The translations under genes were made by a program, and so were the position numbers. A stretch of 64,000 nucleotides of DNA from the NCBI GenBank assembly GCA_022495995.1, contig JAFEMH010002346.1:227001-291000 (forward strand), read 5' to 3'. The DNA is from Adenophora triphylla var. japonica. Taxonomy: Eukaryota > Streptophyta > Magnoliopsida > Asterales > Campanulaceae. Position 1 is the first letter of the stretch, and every line of letters begins with the position of its first letter. This document shows positions 10,281-22,298 of the stretch, one piece after another. The notes under the pieces were generated by a model. The model was given only the letters and a program-made list of their open reading frames with translations, was not told the DNA's origin and did no database searches.

Positions 10281-11277
10281 GCTATTCAAATGATAACCAA
10301 ATTTATATAAGAACCATGAGAACTAAATCCAATCATTGAATTAAAAACACATCAATGCTCCAGATTAAAAAAAAAATAGAGGGGGTGGCATTTTCGTAAT
10401 TATTGTGAACTTAATCCCCCTCAAATTTCAAAATAAAATATCTCAATATCTATAAGTCGAAAAAAAAATTCAAAAACACTGATTTTTTTGTCTTGACGAG
10501 ACGATTCAAACTAGATCCCTGAAGATAGGATTTTGAAAAAATAATATTGAACAACGTCTAATTTTATGGCTAAGTACAATAGTAATGTATATAGTGTACT
10601 GTTATTAGTTAATCGTGCACTAGCCATATGGCTTATACTGGACAATACCTTGACTTGGTCTTGGCCAAGTCCTTGTACACTAGCTAGTTAAGTAATGTAC
10701 ACTAGCAACTTAGCTAGTGTACCCAAATTTAATTTCAATGTTCATCAGCTAGTTAATTAGCTAGTGTACACTAAATGAAACACATCATTTATTTGATGAA
10801 CTTATTCATCATTTCAAACATTCAAGCCAATACTTAGTTTGAGTAATCTTTGCAGACATTTTTTATGATCCAATCAAAATAACATACCTCAATCTAAGCG
10901 TGGAGTGGTCCTGTCTGGGAAGTTTAAGAACCTTGACTCTGATAGCCATGTCTAGCAGGTATTTCGATATGAGTCGGCTCAAGAACCCGCATATTGAACA
11001 AAGGAGACAACAAGGTTAAAAGATGCTGGAGAAATCATAACTAAATATAAACTACGAAAAGTTCATTTCATTGCAATGACTGATTTTTCACTACCATGGT
11101 CGTCCCTACAAGAATCTGTGAAGCCATAAGGGTTGCAACAAGTGTTGGTACTACTACTACCAATGATGCTTATTTTCTGGCTTATATAAATTGCATCACA
11201 AGGGGAAACTGAATAGCACTATAAAGAGCAAAACCCATAATAAAAGTAAGGGCGTACAATACAAAGGGATCATCAAG

Positions 11278-11350
11278 TCACTCTGACACAGCTTTCTCTT
11301 CCTTCTTTCCCAAGTACCTATCATAAATAGATGCAAGAATGAAAAATAGC
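11278..11350 (-). pseudogene. Possible captured C-terminal exon, unidentified
   Basis: On the minus strand the frame ILASIYDRYLGKKEEKAVSE ends in TGA at 11278. A run of charged residues before a stop looks like a protein C-terminus. I do not recognise the donor gene. It may equally be a chance ORF. Confidence 0.25.
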
Positions 11351-11665
11351 TCAAATCAAATTTTTGCTCTAAAACAAAACAGTGATATCTGTGATTCCAA
11401 TGGGAGCGTAGTACTAGTAATCAAGAAAGTAAACAAGGCTTGGCCTAGTGTACACTATTTAATTAACTAGTGTTCACTAATTAAGTAATGTACATTAGCT
11501 AATTAACTAGTGTACACTAGCCAGATGGCTAATTAACTAGTAAACACTAGTTAATTAGCCAGTGTACATTACTTAACTAGCTAATTACACTAGCTAATTA
11601 ATTAATTAACTAGTAAACACTAGTTAATACCCAGTTAATTGCACTAACTAACTAGTGAACACTAG

Positions 11666-11998
11666 TTAACACCCATGTAAAGTTGAAATGAAAACAACCA
11701 CGTCCTTATCTTCTAATGTTGTATCAAGCTGACCGCTCAGTTCCCATTCACAAGAACTAGAACCCCATGTCTCCTGCACATGAATCAATCGATACACTAT
11801 ATATCAGATCGAGAAATTGAGATTTTTAAATAATTATCTGCCCATCTTGATCATAGATAACTAACGGAGAAAAAAAAAAAGTAAATTTAGGACAGAGAAG
11901 AATCTAGCAACTTACACGGTATCTCCTTTCATAAACATTTCAGGCCTCTCCTTGATCAAATTAGTGTGAACCCAAGCAAGCAAGTGTTTCATGGTTAA
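11666..11998 (-). pseudogene. URM1: Captured URM1 exons (ubiquitin-related modifier 1 fragment)
   Basis: URM1 is the ubiquitin-like sulfur carrier that thiolates tRNA wobble uridine. Exon 11998-11916 (minus) encodes [20 protein letters not shown] and then MFMKGDT, with donor GTAAG. After an intron, exon 11773-11666 gives [10 protein letters not shown], then after a frameshift [20 protein letters not shown] and LHGC before TAA. Both match plant URM1 closely, and the exon phase joins correctly. About 10 nt are missing before LSGQ, apparently between direct repeats TGTGAATG, which breaks the frame. The essential C-terminal Gly-Gly reads Gly-Cys. The N-terminal exons are absent. It lies inside the MULE-like element, so it is a captured, dead copy. 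Confidence 0.85.
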
Positions 11999-12635
11999 CT
12001 GTGATCATACGTGGAAAAAGTCAAAACCTAGGTCTATATTATGTAAAGAAGAGTCATCCGTCCCAAAAAGAATGACCAAAAATTTTTGAAATTTGCTCTT
12101 GAACAGAGGTACAATAGTAGAGAGGTTTTCTTGAGGATTCACCTTCTTTCAGCTTGAGGATTCACATTGACTTAACTAGCTAGTGTACACTAGTTAATTA
12201 GCTAGTGTACACAAGGACTTGACCAAGTCAAGGTATTGTCCAGTATAAGCCATATGGCTAGTGTGTACGAGTTAACTAACTAGTGTACACTATATACATT
12301 ACTATTGTACTTAGCCATGAAATTAGACGTTGTTCAATATTATTTTTTCAAAATCCTATCTTCAGGGATCTAGTTTGAATCGTCTCGTCAAGACAAAAAA
12401 ATCAGTGTTTTCAAATTTTTTTTTCGACTTATAGATATTGAGATATTTTATTTTGAAATTTGAGGGGGATTAAGTTCACAATAATTACGAAAATGCCACC
12501 CCCTCTATATTTTTTTTTAATCTGGAGCATTGATATATTTTTTAATCCAATGATTATTAGTGGTTCTTATGGTTCTCATATAAATTTGGTTCTCATTATA
12601 ATAAGACCCTATGTATATATATGTACATATATATA

Positions 12636-12913
12636 CCCTCCGTCCCACGTTAGTTGAGACTTCTTTCCTTTTGGGGTAGTCACGTTAGTTGAGACTACCC
12701 AAAATGGCAAAAATTTTAATATTTTATATTCACCCTACACCACCCACTCATTCTCTCTCTTCATTTTCCACCATACAATTTATTTAACCAACCTACTATT
12801 AACTCCACTCATTCTCTCTCTTCATTTTCTACCACACATTTTCATTATCTTATTCATTTTCCTTAATTGGTGTGCCCAAAAAGTTAGTCTCAACTAACGT
12901 GGGACGGAGAGAG
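12636..12913. mobile_element. Stowaway-like MITE
   Basis: Ends CCCTCCGTCCCACGTTAGTT and AACTAACGTGGGACGGAGAGAG are inverted and TA-flanked. The left terminal motif CACGTTAGTTGAGACT is repeated once just inside. Confidence 0.82.
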
Positions 12914-13270
12914 TATATGTTAACTATTACTATTAATAATATTAGTTAATCATAATAGTTACTATATATATTAACTATTAATGTTAATAGATTAGCTAAT
13001 TGTAATAGTTATTATATATGTTAATAATTACTATTAATAATATTAGTTAATTATAATAATTATTATAAAAGTTAATTGTTACTATTAATAGTATTAGTTG
13101 ATTATAATAGTTATAATATATGCTAACTATTACATATACCCCTTTGAATATAGAAGGTCATAGGTTAGACATTCATTTATTAATGGATATTGTATACATT
13201 CATGTATTAGACATTCATTTATTAATAGACATTCATTTATTAATAGATATTGTATACATTCATGTATGGA
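12914..13270. repeat. AT-rich array (right part) and ATTCATTTATTAAT minisatellite
   Basis: To about 13130 this continues the array of 9620-10276 (GTTAACTATTACTATTAATA units). At 13167-13266, units containing TAGACATTCATTTATTAAT and GATATTGTATACATTCATGT repeat two to three times. Confidence 0.7.
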
Positions 13271-15203
13271 AGATTAATTGTTCATAACCATTCAAGAATT
13301 TGAAAGATTTAATATGTTTGAATATATTTTGTGCATGTCTTTTTAGTTTTCGTTCCTTCAACTCCCTAATTAATAATTAATAATATAAATAAATTTTAAT
13401 CACTTTTAATATAAGAATACGTACGATATTTGCATGAAATATAAATATGAGAAATGATGTTTGTTTTTGTTGTTGTTGTATTTCAGCTCATACCTTAATG
13501 TGCGTGATATTTTTGATTGATTTTGTTGATGAAAATTGGTGGATTTCATTAATATTGTCATGTTTATATTACCTATATGGATGCTTTTGAGATTTTTGTT
13601 GATCAAAGTTGTAAAATTCATTGTTTTATACTTTGTTTATTTATGTTTCTATTTTTGTTTATGATTTTTTTTAATATTACATATATAACTTTTTGTTGAT
13701 TGTTATTAATTCTTTTTTATCTATTTGCAGAAACCTTTATACATTCTTCCTTCATTTGACTTGGTTTTAAACATCAAATTTGAAGTAATAAAAATTTGCC
13801 ATGAAGCACTATTAAGGGATACTGTGCCTTGCAAAAATTATAGTAAAATAAATAAATGAAAATTTTAAGATTTGTAAATTGCAATCTCTTCTTACCCATT
13901 AAAGTATGCTCATGGATGTTCACATGATTTTATGTATATTCTAAGTATGTATTTTAGCCCATCTTGCATGACCATAAAATCTGTCAAAATGTGTTTAAGT
14001 TTCAGGATTTAAATGTTTCCATGTGTTTGATTGACCAAAACAAATTTTCTAAAGTTGAAAACTTTCAGATTCATGTATTTTTATGTTATGTACAACTTTC
14101 ATGTTTCGGGTTTTTTATCATTTGAGTTCGTTTTCATGATTGAATTTGTCAATCTTTTACTAATGTGCTTTATTGCCAGCAACTAACATTACTAATTGTT
14201 GAGTGAGAGAAGTCAATCATCTATAAAATTAAAATTTAATTCGTAATAATAATAATTCATCTTTATATTCAAATTTCAATTATAATAAATACAAATTATG
14301 TACAACAAAAGCTAAAAAAATTAACACAATTCTCCTAAATTTATAAGCAAACGTCTTAATTCATATACAATATACTTATATTACTAAAAAATATTATGTT
14401 ACTTTATTAAATAAAAATATAAAAAATTGGCAAATTAGTTTCCAGTGCGAAATACGGGTCACCGACTAGTTTTAAATGATATTTAAGACATTTTATTCTG
14501 CATGCACATTTCCCTCTATTCACCTCGCGTGATCTCGACTTTGACGATGCAATCCAACTTTCATGTAATTGCCAAAATTAGAAAGTATTATTGGCTAGTT
14601 TTCATAAAAGCTAATTATTGGTCCATTTTAATTTAAAGCTGTAATTGAATTAATTATTCATTGAAAGTTTGCTTGTACGTGTCTTTGGGAAAAAATGAAA
14701 AATAAATAAAGAAAAAAAGAGTAATAATTTCCTAAACTCCATAATAATGTGTTGCCCCCAAATGCGTGCCTTGCTTGCTTTCTATGCCTTACTTTTAGCG
14801 TCCCTTTCAAATAGTTTCAATACTCTATTCAACAAGCCTTATTTGGTACGGTACCCCATCTATCTATTGCTTCCATAACACACTTTTGATTAAAACTTTC
14901 AATCTCGCAAAATGAAATATCGAGATCAAGCAGAATCAAAATCATGCACTGGTTCCGAGCTGGCATTGGTTCCAAGCCCAGCTCAGGCATTAAGTATGGG
15001 ATGGTCAAGTCTTGCAATCCTCATTGCATTCACAAATTTGAGATGCAAACAAAACAAAAAAACAAGCAAATTTCACTAAAAATGAATTTGAACAATAATA
15101 CATATGTATAATTGTTATTTGCTTTACAAAGAAAAGCCAAAATGACTTGATTTCTGTACAAAGAGCCACACAACATGATCACCATTTAGAATTCTTGAAT
15201 ATC
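13271..15203. other. AT-rich gene-free stretch
   Basis: No gene is seen. A possible Helitron end is noted separately at 14440-14469. ORFs at 13406-13621 and 14829-15017 (minus) show no domain. 15018-15203 would hold the 3' UTR of the ATG16 gene. Confidence 0.5.
14440..14469 (+). mobile_element. Possible Helitron 3' terminus
   Basis: CCAGTGCGAAATACGGG can form a short imperfect stem (CC-GT...AC-GG) and is followed by TCACCGACTAG and then T. A short hairpin about 10 nt before CTAG|T is the usual Helitron 3' end. No matching 5' TC end or RepHel gene was found. Confidence 0.45.
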
Positions 15204-18200
15204 TCAAACCCAAGTACAGATAACTCCATTCTTGTCGGCCGTAGCCAGAGGTTTTCCAAGCCCACTCCAAGAACAGCATAAAACAGAACCCGAATGTTCC
15301 TTCAAAGTACTAACAATACTCGCCTTAGAAATAGACCAAACATGAACCGAACCATCAGCAGATCCAGCAGCAACATAATTATCATCCGCACTTATACAAG
15401 ACCGACTCCAATTAGACGCAACTCTATTTCCACTCGCCCTTAATGTCCCACAAACTTCCAGCGTCCGAATATCAAATAAATTATGCAAATTATCTCTCCC
15501 ACTAGTCAAAATCGTATTCCCATTTCTCGATAAAGAAATTGACGTAACAGCAGATGAATGTGCAGCAACTTCGCTTAAAAGTTTACCTGTTTGAATATCC
15601 CATAATCTTAGATTCCCGTCTACATGACCTGAACAAATGGTCTGACCATCTACACTGAATGAAAGGGCATTGCAGTTACTGGGGAAGATAATTGTGTTAT
15701 TGCAGTAGCCTTTGTTCAGGTCCCACACTTTGATCGTACGGTCGTAAGCTGCACTGATGACATAACGGCTAGAAAATCTGCTCACGTCAACTGCACATAC
15801 TTTATCTATGTGACCTGTTAGTGTGTGGCGGACCCTACCTGAACTTGTGTCCCAAACGTACAAGTTATTTGAGCTACTTGCTGCTATGATGCATTTGTTG
15901 TCATTTGTAATGGCGAGATCAAGGACAGAGCCTAAACAACCGTAGAAAGTTCGGGTCGGTGTCCCTGTATTTGTGTCCCACATTTTTACGGTCTGATCAT
16001 GGCCCCCGCTAATCAATTTGCTGGAAGTGTTCTCAAAAACTATGGAAGCACAGCCACCATCGTGGGCAGAGAATTTATGTTTATACGCAGTGGGGATGGT
16101 TGACTCCACATAGTACTCGGCACCTTTTTCACTTTGACGGATTATACCATCTACTTGCTGACGGGCAAGTTGATTTATGCCGCTTGCCTTGATTTGATCA
16201 AGCATATCTTCGTACAATGCATTAGCCTGAAGAAAAGAGCAAGGTTTTAATATTATAAACATACAACTGCAGCTAAAAGGGTGAAGATGGAATATCTCAA
16301 CCTCAAATGTTCATCTTTATATGAATCAGTAAAAGGATACTCCTTTACAGTTGAGTTTATCCAAGAATCAGTAGAAGTATATCCTCCTTCAAGTGCAACT
16401 TTTGGAAGCACGGACTTTTCAAGAGTCCTATCTATTTCACAGCATTCCACATAGACCCTTATTTCAAAATTTAAGCTTTTAAATTGTTTGAGTTCCAATG
16501 TGTCGTTAATTAAAATATATTGAGGTAGAATTCACGTTTATTACCAAATCTCTCACACGAATGAAAATAAATTCCAGATACAAGTCTCAAGGAAGTAATC
16601 AGATTCAACAAAATGATGGCCTGTAGGCTCTAGGTGACCAAGTTAATTAAATGGCGGAAATAGGGATGGCAGGGAATCGGGTTCTCTCTATGGCGGACCC
16701 GACCCGCACTAGGAAATGAGCATCCCGAACCCGCCCCGACCAGAAAGTCAAGAAACCCGAGTCCGCCCTGACCCGCCCCGAGACACACAAAACCCTTTTT
16801 TTTAGTCAGCTCAACCTTTGCCAAAATCAGTGACTGAAATTCAAATTGATACCATTTAACATGATTAAATCCAAATTTTCAGACACTTGTTCACGAAATC
16901 AAAATTAGGCGTTTAGAAGCCATTTTGGTTTAATTCATTCAAAGATTCCACATGTACAAAACCCTAATTGCTGGAAAATGTCAAAACCATAATCATTTAA
17001 AAAATCCTTCATCCTACCATTGTTATTTAATCTGCAGTTCTAAACAATTGATTTGGAAATCCAACTATAATCAACATTTGAACACGAATAATCGAGAATT
17101 GACACGAGAAAGACTAAGAAGAGGTCTCCTCAGTACCAAACCGTAACTGTTTACTGAAGGGAGAGTCATCGGAGGCTCGGGGTGCTTCCTCGGGATGCAG
17201 AAGCACCAGAACAATGAAGGAAGAAGGCGGAGAAACTCCAGCGTTGGCGTGGCAGAGAAGCGGTGGATGAAGAAATCTGGTGGGGTGCGACACCGCGAGA
17301 GAGTGGCGGAGTGAGGGAGCACTGGTAGAAGACAGACGGAGGTAGGGAGAAAGCCAGAGGGAGCAACTGAGGAAGGTCGGAGAGGAGTGAAAAGACAGGG
17401 AGCAACTGAGGAAGGTCAAAGAGGAGTGAAAAGAGAGAGATAAAGTAAACGGCGCGGAGGGGAAAATGGGAAATGAAACCCTAGTTTATACGTTATATAG
17501 TTAAGTGTCATTGTCTAAATAAAAGATACTTGTGGGGGTGAAAAGAAAGACAAGTATTCACTGGGTTTTAAACATACATATTCATTCATACGGGGCAGGG
17601 CGGGGCGGGTCACAAATGTATGAACCCGAACTTGAACCCGAACCCGACCCGAAAAATGCTTACCAAACCCCAAAAAAATCAGGGCATATCATCTCGGGTT
17701 CAAACTAATTGCCATCCCTAGGTGGAAGGTTAGGGATTTGGGGGGTCTCACACCTGCCTAGCCCATACTAGCAGTCACAATTTCATGTAGAATCAATCAA
17801 ACACACAGATAATAAGATGAAAGAAGTAACACACAGATTTTGTTACCCAGTTCGTTACACATGATTACATCTGGGGGCGTTTTCAAGCCAGAATATTCAC
17901 TATGATCAATATGGGATGGTGTTCACAATTTGCACATGCAATCACTAAGATCTAAACACGGTCACTCTCTATATAAACTACTCTTCTCTAGAAGAACTTA
18001 CACAACTCGGCGATAGCTAGTGTTGTAAGATTTCCCCCATAGCTATCCAAGGCCCCTTAGCCTCTTTGGCTCTCTTGTGATTCTCCCTTGTGTATCCTAG
18101 CTTTTCCCTCGAGCACACATAAAAATATGGTTATCACTATGTTTATATAGGTTTACAAAAAAGAGCCCTAATCCTATTCTAGGTCGAAATTCTACTTAAA

Positions 18201-21200
18201 ATAGGAAACAAGATTTGTCTTGTTCTGCACGACCACACACTGCCACGCACGACCGTGCGTCTATTTTTGCACGATCGTGCAAGTAGTGAAGAACTTTCTG
18301 CTCTCTGACCCTTGCATCCGCACGACCGTGCTCACAAAGATGCACGCCCGTGTCAAACCACTTTGGCCGGTTTGACTCCTTTTCCTCCCTCTTGAACATT
18401 TTGATCTCGTCCCAAACTCCTCCGTGTTTTAGACTCCTTTTACACCATCGTTCTCATGTTGGTTTAGACTCCATAATCCAACAGAGAGAAGAGAAATGCT
18501 GTGAAGTATGCTACCAGCAATCATTCTAATCCATCACTTCAACAAAATGGTCCAAAGAAGCCTCAAATCCTTTGCAGAAGGGGTAGCACATGATGGGTCA
18601 AATCATAGTGAAGAAGCATCCATAAGTCTAGGCTTCATTCATGAATCCTCTAAATATCCTACTTAAAGTCCAGTAAAATGCTCTATTCAGATGTCAGAAG
18701 TTGTAATGGTTAAAAAAACAACAGAAGCCTTTTAAGAGATCTAAGGACCAGAACTTGTAACTCGATGCAATTTTATTTTAATATCAAGCCTCAAGTACAG
18801 TTGCCAAAGCTTTACTTACAATAACAAAAGGATCATTTTCTTTAGAATTGAATCCCCATGCACATTCCGGGTGAAAAGAGACTGTATAAACTCTTAGCAG
18901 CACAAGACTCATAAAAGCATTAAGATGTACAGTGAAATAAGACTTTCAGTGTTAGAACAACAAAAGTATAACAGAAGAAAGGCTATGCGAATACAAAAGG
19001 TAGATTGTAGGGGGGATTCAGAAATCCCCTTTGCTTCTATTTTTTTTTAAATGGGTTTTTTATTAATGAATGACTTAATCTATTACAAGAGTGGCACTTG
19101 GAAGTGCTAGAGGTTGCATTTGGTGGGGTTTGAACCCCTGATCTCTCGTACGGAAATGGATATCGGATGCCGCTTGAGCCAGAGCTCTTTGGCATCCCCT
19201 TTGCTTCTCATGCATCATATTATACCATACAATGTTTGCAAGGAATTATGAGCAACACTAAGAATATAGCTTCAATCAACTAAAAAGTTAAAAACACAAA
19301 AGAAAATGAAAAGGGCAAAGAGACAGGAGAAACCATAACTGCTCCATAGCAAAGGCTAACATATCAACAACTTCTAAGGAACACATCCTAATTGCATAAG
19401 AGAAGTTGACATAATCAAAAAAAGTATCCGTATGGGTTTTGCACAATACCAATCCAAGGACACCCCTCAGGAAGATAAATGAACTCAATAACGATGGGGG
19501 AATTGGTGATTGATGGCAATGATGATAATTAATGCATATGTATGTGTGTGCATTTGTCTACCAGTGAATGTTTCTATATAAAAAATAAATGTTTCTATTA
19601 AAGGAGTTTTTCCAATATAATTGCAAACTAAATATACCTTTAATGTATTCCCCAAATTGAAAAAGAAAAATACGATTCGAAAGAATAAGTAACACACAAT
19701 TGTCAGCTTCATCAATTCAGGTATTACCGCATACCGTCACCCCCCCCCACACACACACTAAAGTTCAAGCAATTTCAGAAATGAAAAAAACAATAACAAT
19801 AATTAACATAAATCAATACCTCATTAAGCCGTTCAGCATCTTGCATTTTCTGCAACATCCAGCGATCAACTAACATCTTGTTTTCAGCCTCAGCATTGTT
19901 AGCCCTTACTTTCATCTCCTCGAACTGTGCTCTGAGTTCTTGGTTCTCACCTATAATCAATTCTATTTCTTTTGTCTTCTCTTCTAGAAGGGCTGTCAAA
20001 CGAGAACATTCTTCTCTGCAGTAAAAGATTAAATCCAGTCAATCAGGTAATACCTCAAATTTCCCAATGATAGTTCCCACAACAGCTAAATTAGATAGAA
20101 GTAGGCATTAAGTGAAGAACCTTGCTTGGGTAAGCACATTTTGCAGATCAGGGATCAAGGCCTCTTTCTCTTGAACTAAAGCTTTTGAAGCTCTGGATTC
20201 AGCAACTTCCACCACAAGCTGCTCAGACAATCGAGATTGAGCTTTATAACATTGCTGAAGTTCCAGTTCAAGATTTTCTGCTTTCTCCTTCCATTCTGAA
20301 CCCTTGAGTTAATACAAACAATCCATATCAATAAGGTAAGAATGAAATCTGAGAAGTGAGAAACCGCTCCATGCAAAAAACTGAAAAATATTAATTATGA
20401 TGATGATAAGAGGCAAAATAGCTGATAAGTGAAATCAGCACAGTAGCTCTTTGGTGCCAATGGGCTTCTTATTAAGTCTCTAGCCAGAATTTTCACAGTT
20501 TGTGCTGATATGGATGCTTAAGCTTCAAAAATTTTACATAGAGAGAGCAGGTTTTAGACTTTGAGACTCCACGACTGATTCTAGTAATGTCACAAAGATG
20601 TCAAATATTAGGGTATACGATTCCCATTCAGTGTTGCTCATTATGTCTTCGGCATCTGTTATTTTCATTTTTTAACAAATCTAAGATTATGAATATTTAA
20701 TTACTATCGTATGCATTTTCTGGGTTAGAGAAATCCACTTTAAGAATAGGTTTTCAAGCTTCAACATGGAACCAAGCAGCCTTCTTTTCATTGAGATCAC
20801 TACTGCTTAATTTGATCATGAAATTTGGCAAGAGACTAAAGTAGTCGACAATTGAGGCATAGAAGGATAGGCTAATATAGCAAAGGTTGAGGGCCTGCAG
20901 GCTAGATAAGACATCAAAAAAGGTTAAACACATTAAGACATCTCCTAAAAACCTGTGAATGAGTAGACGCTTCCAGGAATACAAGACACAATAAGGACAT
21001 CCACTAATGAATGTAAAACACTTGAAAGTTGTTAAGATTGGAGGAATCAAAAATCAGAATTACAAAAGATTAGAATAGCACTAGCTGATTTCAAAAAATT
21101 AAGAGTTCATTGCTTTCATAAAAAAAGAAGATAATAGAAGAATGTAATTAACCAAATGTATTTTTAAAAGATTATCCCAAGTTTATGTTTAAAAAAAGTT

Positions 21201-21983
21201 GTGCATTAACCAATAAATTACTTTCCTTTTAATACATAAAATCAATTTTGAAAAGCAATGTAATAAGAATTTAATTGAGGTACAATCGCATTGACTTAAG
21301 AGGGCGAAGAAAACTCAAGAGAACAAAACATGATTTGACAAGTAACAGAAGCTAAGTTCACAAATAAGAACAAATTACACTAATTTTTTTTTAATACTAT
21401 CACATGAGTGTAACTGTAAGTGAATTAACTTTTCAATGTAACAGCTGCTAAACTCACAACTTAGAAACAAATTAATAATCCCTCCATCCTGGAATGATGT
21501 TTCCACTTTTTTGGTTGTTAGTTTGAATGAACTTTGAGCAATAATTTCAGCTTAATTTAATTATCCTAATGAAATTTCAAAAGTCGTTAATGATAGATAC
21601 TAGTATTTATAATGGTGTATCAATAACAAATTTAAAATTTTTATTATAATAGTTAAATTAACATAAAATAATTGTTAAAAGTTCATTTAAACTAACAACG
21701 AAAAAAGTGAGAACATCATTTCAGGAATTAGGGAGTATTTTCTTTTCTGATATCAATCAGATGAATGTAAATGAGCTAAGGACAATTTAATGATCAAGAA
21801 TCGATACCTAATCATATATGTATGCATTAGTATATGTTTATAAGTATAAAGGGAAGGAACCTGATGAACAAGAGGTCGAGAAATAGCCAAGAAAGCAGGG
21901 GCATGGGCACCCTCCTCTACCAAATGACGCTTCCGAAGAGCTTTCAAAGCATGTTTGATTGCTTTCATTGAAGCATCCTCCAT
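15204..21983 (-). CDS. ATG16: Autophagy-related protein 16 (WD40)
   Basis: ATG16 binds the ATG12-ATG5 conjugate and directs ATG8 lipidation at the forming autophagosome. Coding exons are 21983-21861, 20302-20121, 20015-19820 and 16226-15204 with GT-AG borders; phases join to 507 aa, close to plant ATG16. The N-terminal helix (AIKHALKALRKRHLVEE) is the ATG5-binding region, and residues about 42-166 form a Glu/Gln-rich coiled coil. The last exon encodes the WD40 propeller; repeat ends are visible at VKMWDTNTG, LYVWDTSSG, IKVWDLNKG, LRLWDIQTG, HNLFDIRTL, VHVWSISKA and ICTWV. A 5' UTR exon probably ends at 22098, with a GTAAGT donor at 22097 and acceptor before 21987. If so, AT|G across the junction makes an in-frame start two codons upstream. 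The last intron (16227-19819) is swollen by transposons. Confidence 0.95.
16661..17720. mobile_element. Non-autonomous hAT-like element in ATG16 intron
   Basis: Ends TAGGGATGGCA and TGCCATCCCTA are perfect 11-bp inverted repeats. The flanking 8 bp, GGCGGAAA and GGTGGAAG, fit a decayed 8-bp hAT target duplication (two mismatches). Subterminal runs of GACCCGC/CGGGTC on both sides are typical of such elements. The GC-rich middle (about 17110-17450) may be captured DNA; overlapping Ser/Leu-rich ORFs there show no domain. No transposase. Confidence 0.72.
17757..18483 (-). repeat. Probable solo LTR in ATG16 intron
   Basis: On the minus strand it begins TGTTGGATTATGGAGTC at 18483; the other edge, near 17757, is uncertain. 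The block contains GTTACCCAGTTCG-type sequence in plus orientation (17844-17856) seen in plant LTRs, and a TATA-like CTATATAAAC. It carries three GCACGAYCGTGC palindromes (18247, 18269, 18320). No coding capacity. Family not determined. Confidence 0.5.
19039..19193 (-). mobile_element. tRNA-derived SINE in ATG16 intron
   Basis: On the minus strand the head reads GAGCTCTGGCTCAAGCGGCA (A-box region TGGCTCAAGCGG), then GGGGTTCAAACCCC (B box), and the element ends in an A-rich tail. A perfect 15-bp duplication, ATCCCCTTTGCTTCT, flanks it at 19024-19038 and 19194-19208. It is a different family from the Au-SINE at 3.7 kb. Confidence 0.88.
21478..21735. mobile_element. Degenerate Stowaway-like MITE in ATG16 intron
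   Basis: Ends ATCCCTCCATCCTGGAATG and CATTTCAGGAATTAGGGAG are imperfectly inverted; TA follows on the right. It lies in the intron between the first two coding exons. Confidence 0.65.
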
Positions 21984-22298
21984 CGTCCTGCAACATAAGG
22001 CCCATCAATTTACAAACATATTGCACGATCATTGTTTTTTCCGATAATAGATTCAAATTGCTGCTTTGAAATCGATGTATATGAGACGGATACTTACATA
22101 TTGATATCAGATCGGAGTACGATGATGGGGAGTGTGGTGGAATAAATTTAGGTTCTAGGGTTTATGCGAACCCCGGTGATTTTGACGAAGAAAGAAAGGT
22201 TTGCGGAAAACGAAAGTTAACGTTGACCACTGATTGGGTATAAAGTAACGAGAAATTGGTTGCAATTAGAACTCAGATAACCTTAATTAAATAAATTA

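Larger units (their letters stand above)
10640..12290. repeat. Scattered TAGTGTACACTA palindromes inside the MULE-like element
   Basis: The palindrome CTAGTGTACACTAG and close variants recur within 10670-10770, 11440-11680 and 12175-12295, mixed with TTAATTAACTAGT. The clusters are subterminal in both arms and also central. Confidence 0.7.
10279..12609. mobile_element. MULE-like element with long inverted repeats
   Basis: Left arm 10279 to about 10760 and right arm about 12160-12609 are inverted copies. Examples are CTGAAGATAGGATTTTGAAA against TTTCAAAATCCTATCTTCAG, and CATATGGCTTATACTGGACA against TGTCCAGTATAAGCCATATG. Arms of more than 400 bp, GGG..CCC-type ends and AT-rich target sequence suggest a Mutator-like element; the duplication cannot be defined in the flanking TA repeats. 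No transposase is seen. The interior holds URM1 exons and another fragment of gene-like DNA, so it looks like a Pack-MULE. Confidence 0.75.

Noticed and set aside
17071..17419. Overlapping Ser/Leu-rich ORFs as a small gene
   Set aside because: Three frames are open at once because of base composition; no domain, and they lie inside a transposon in an ATG16 intron.
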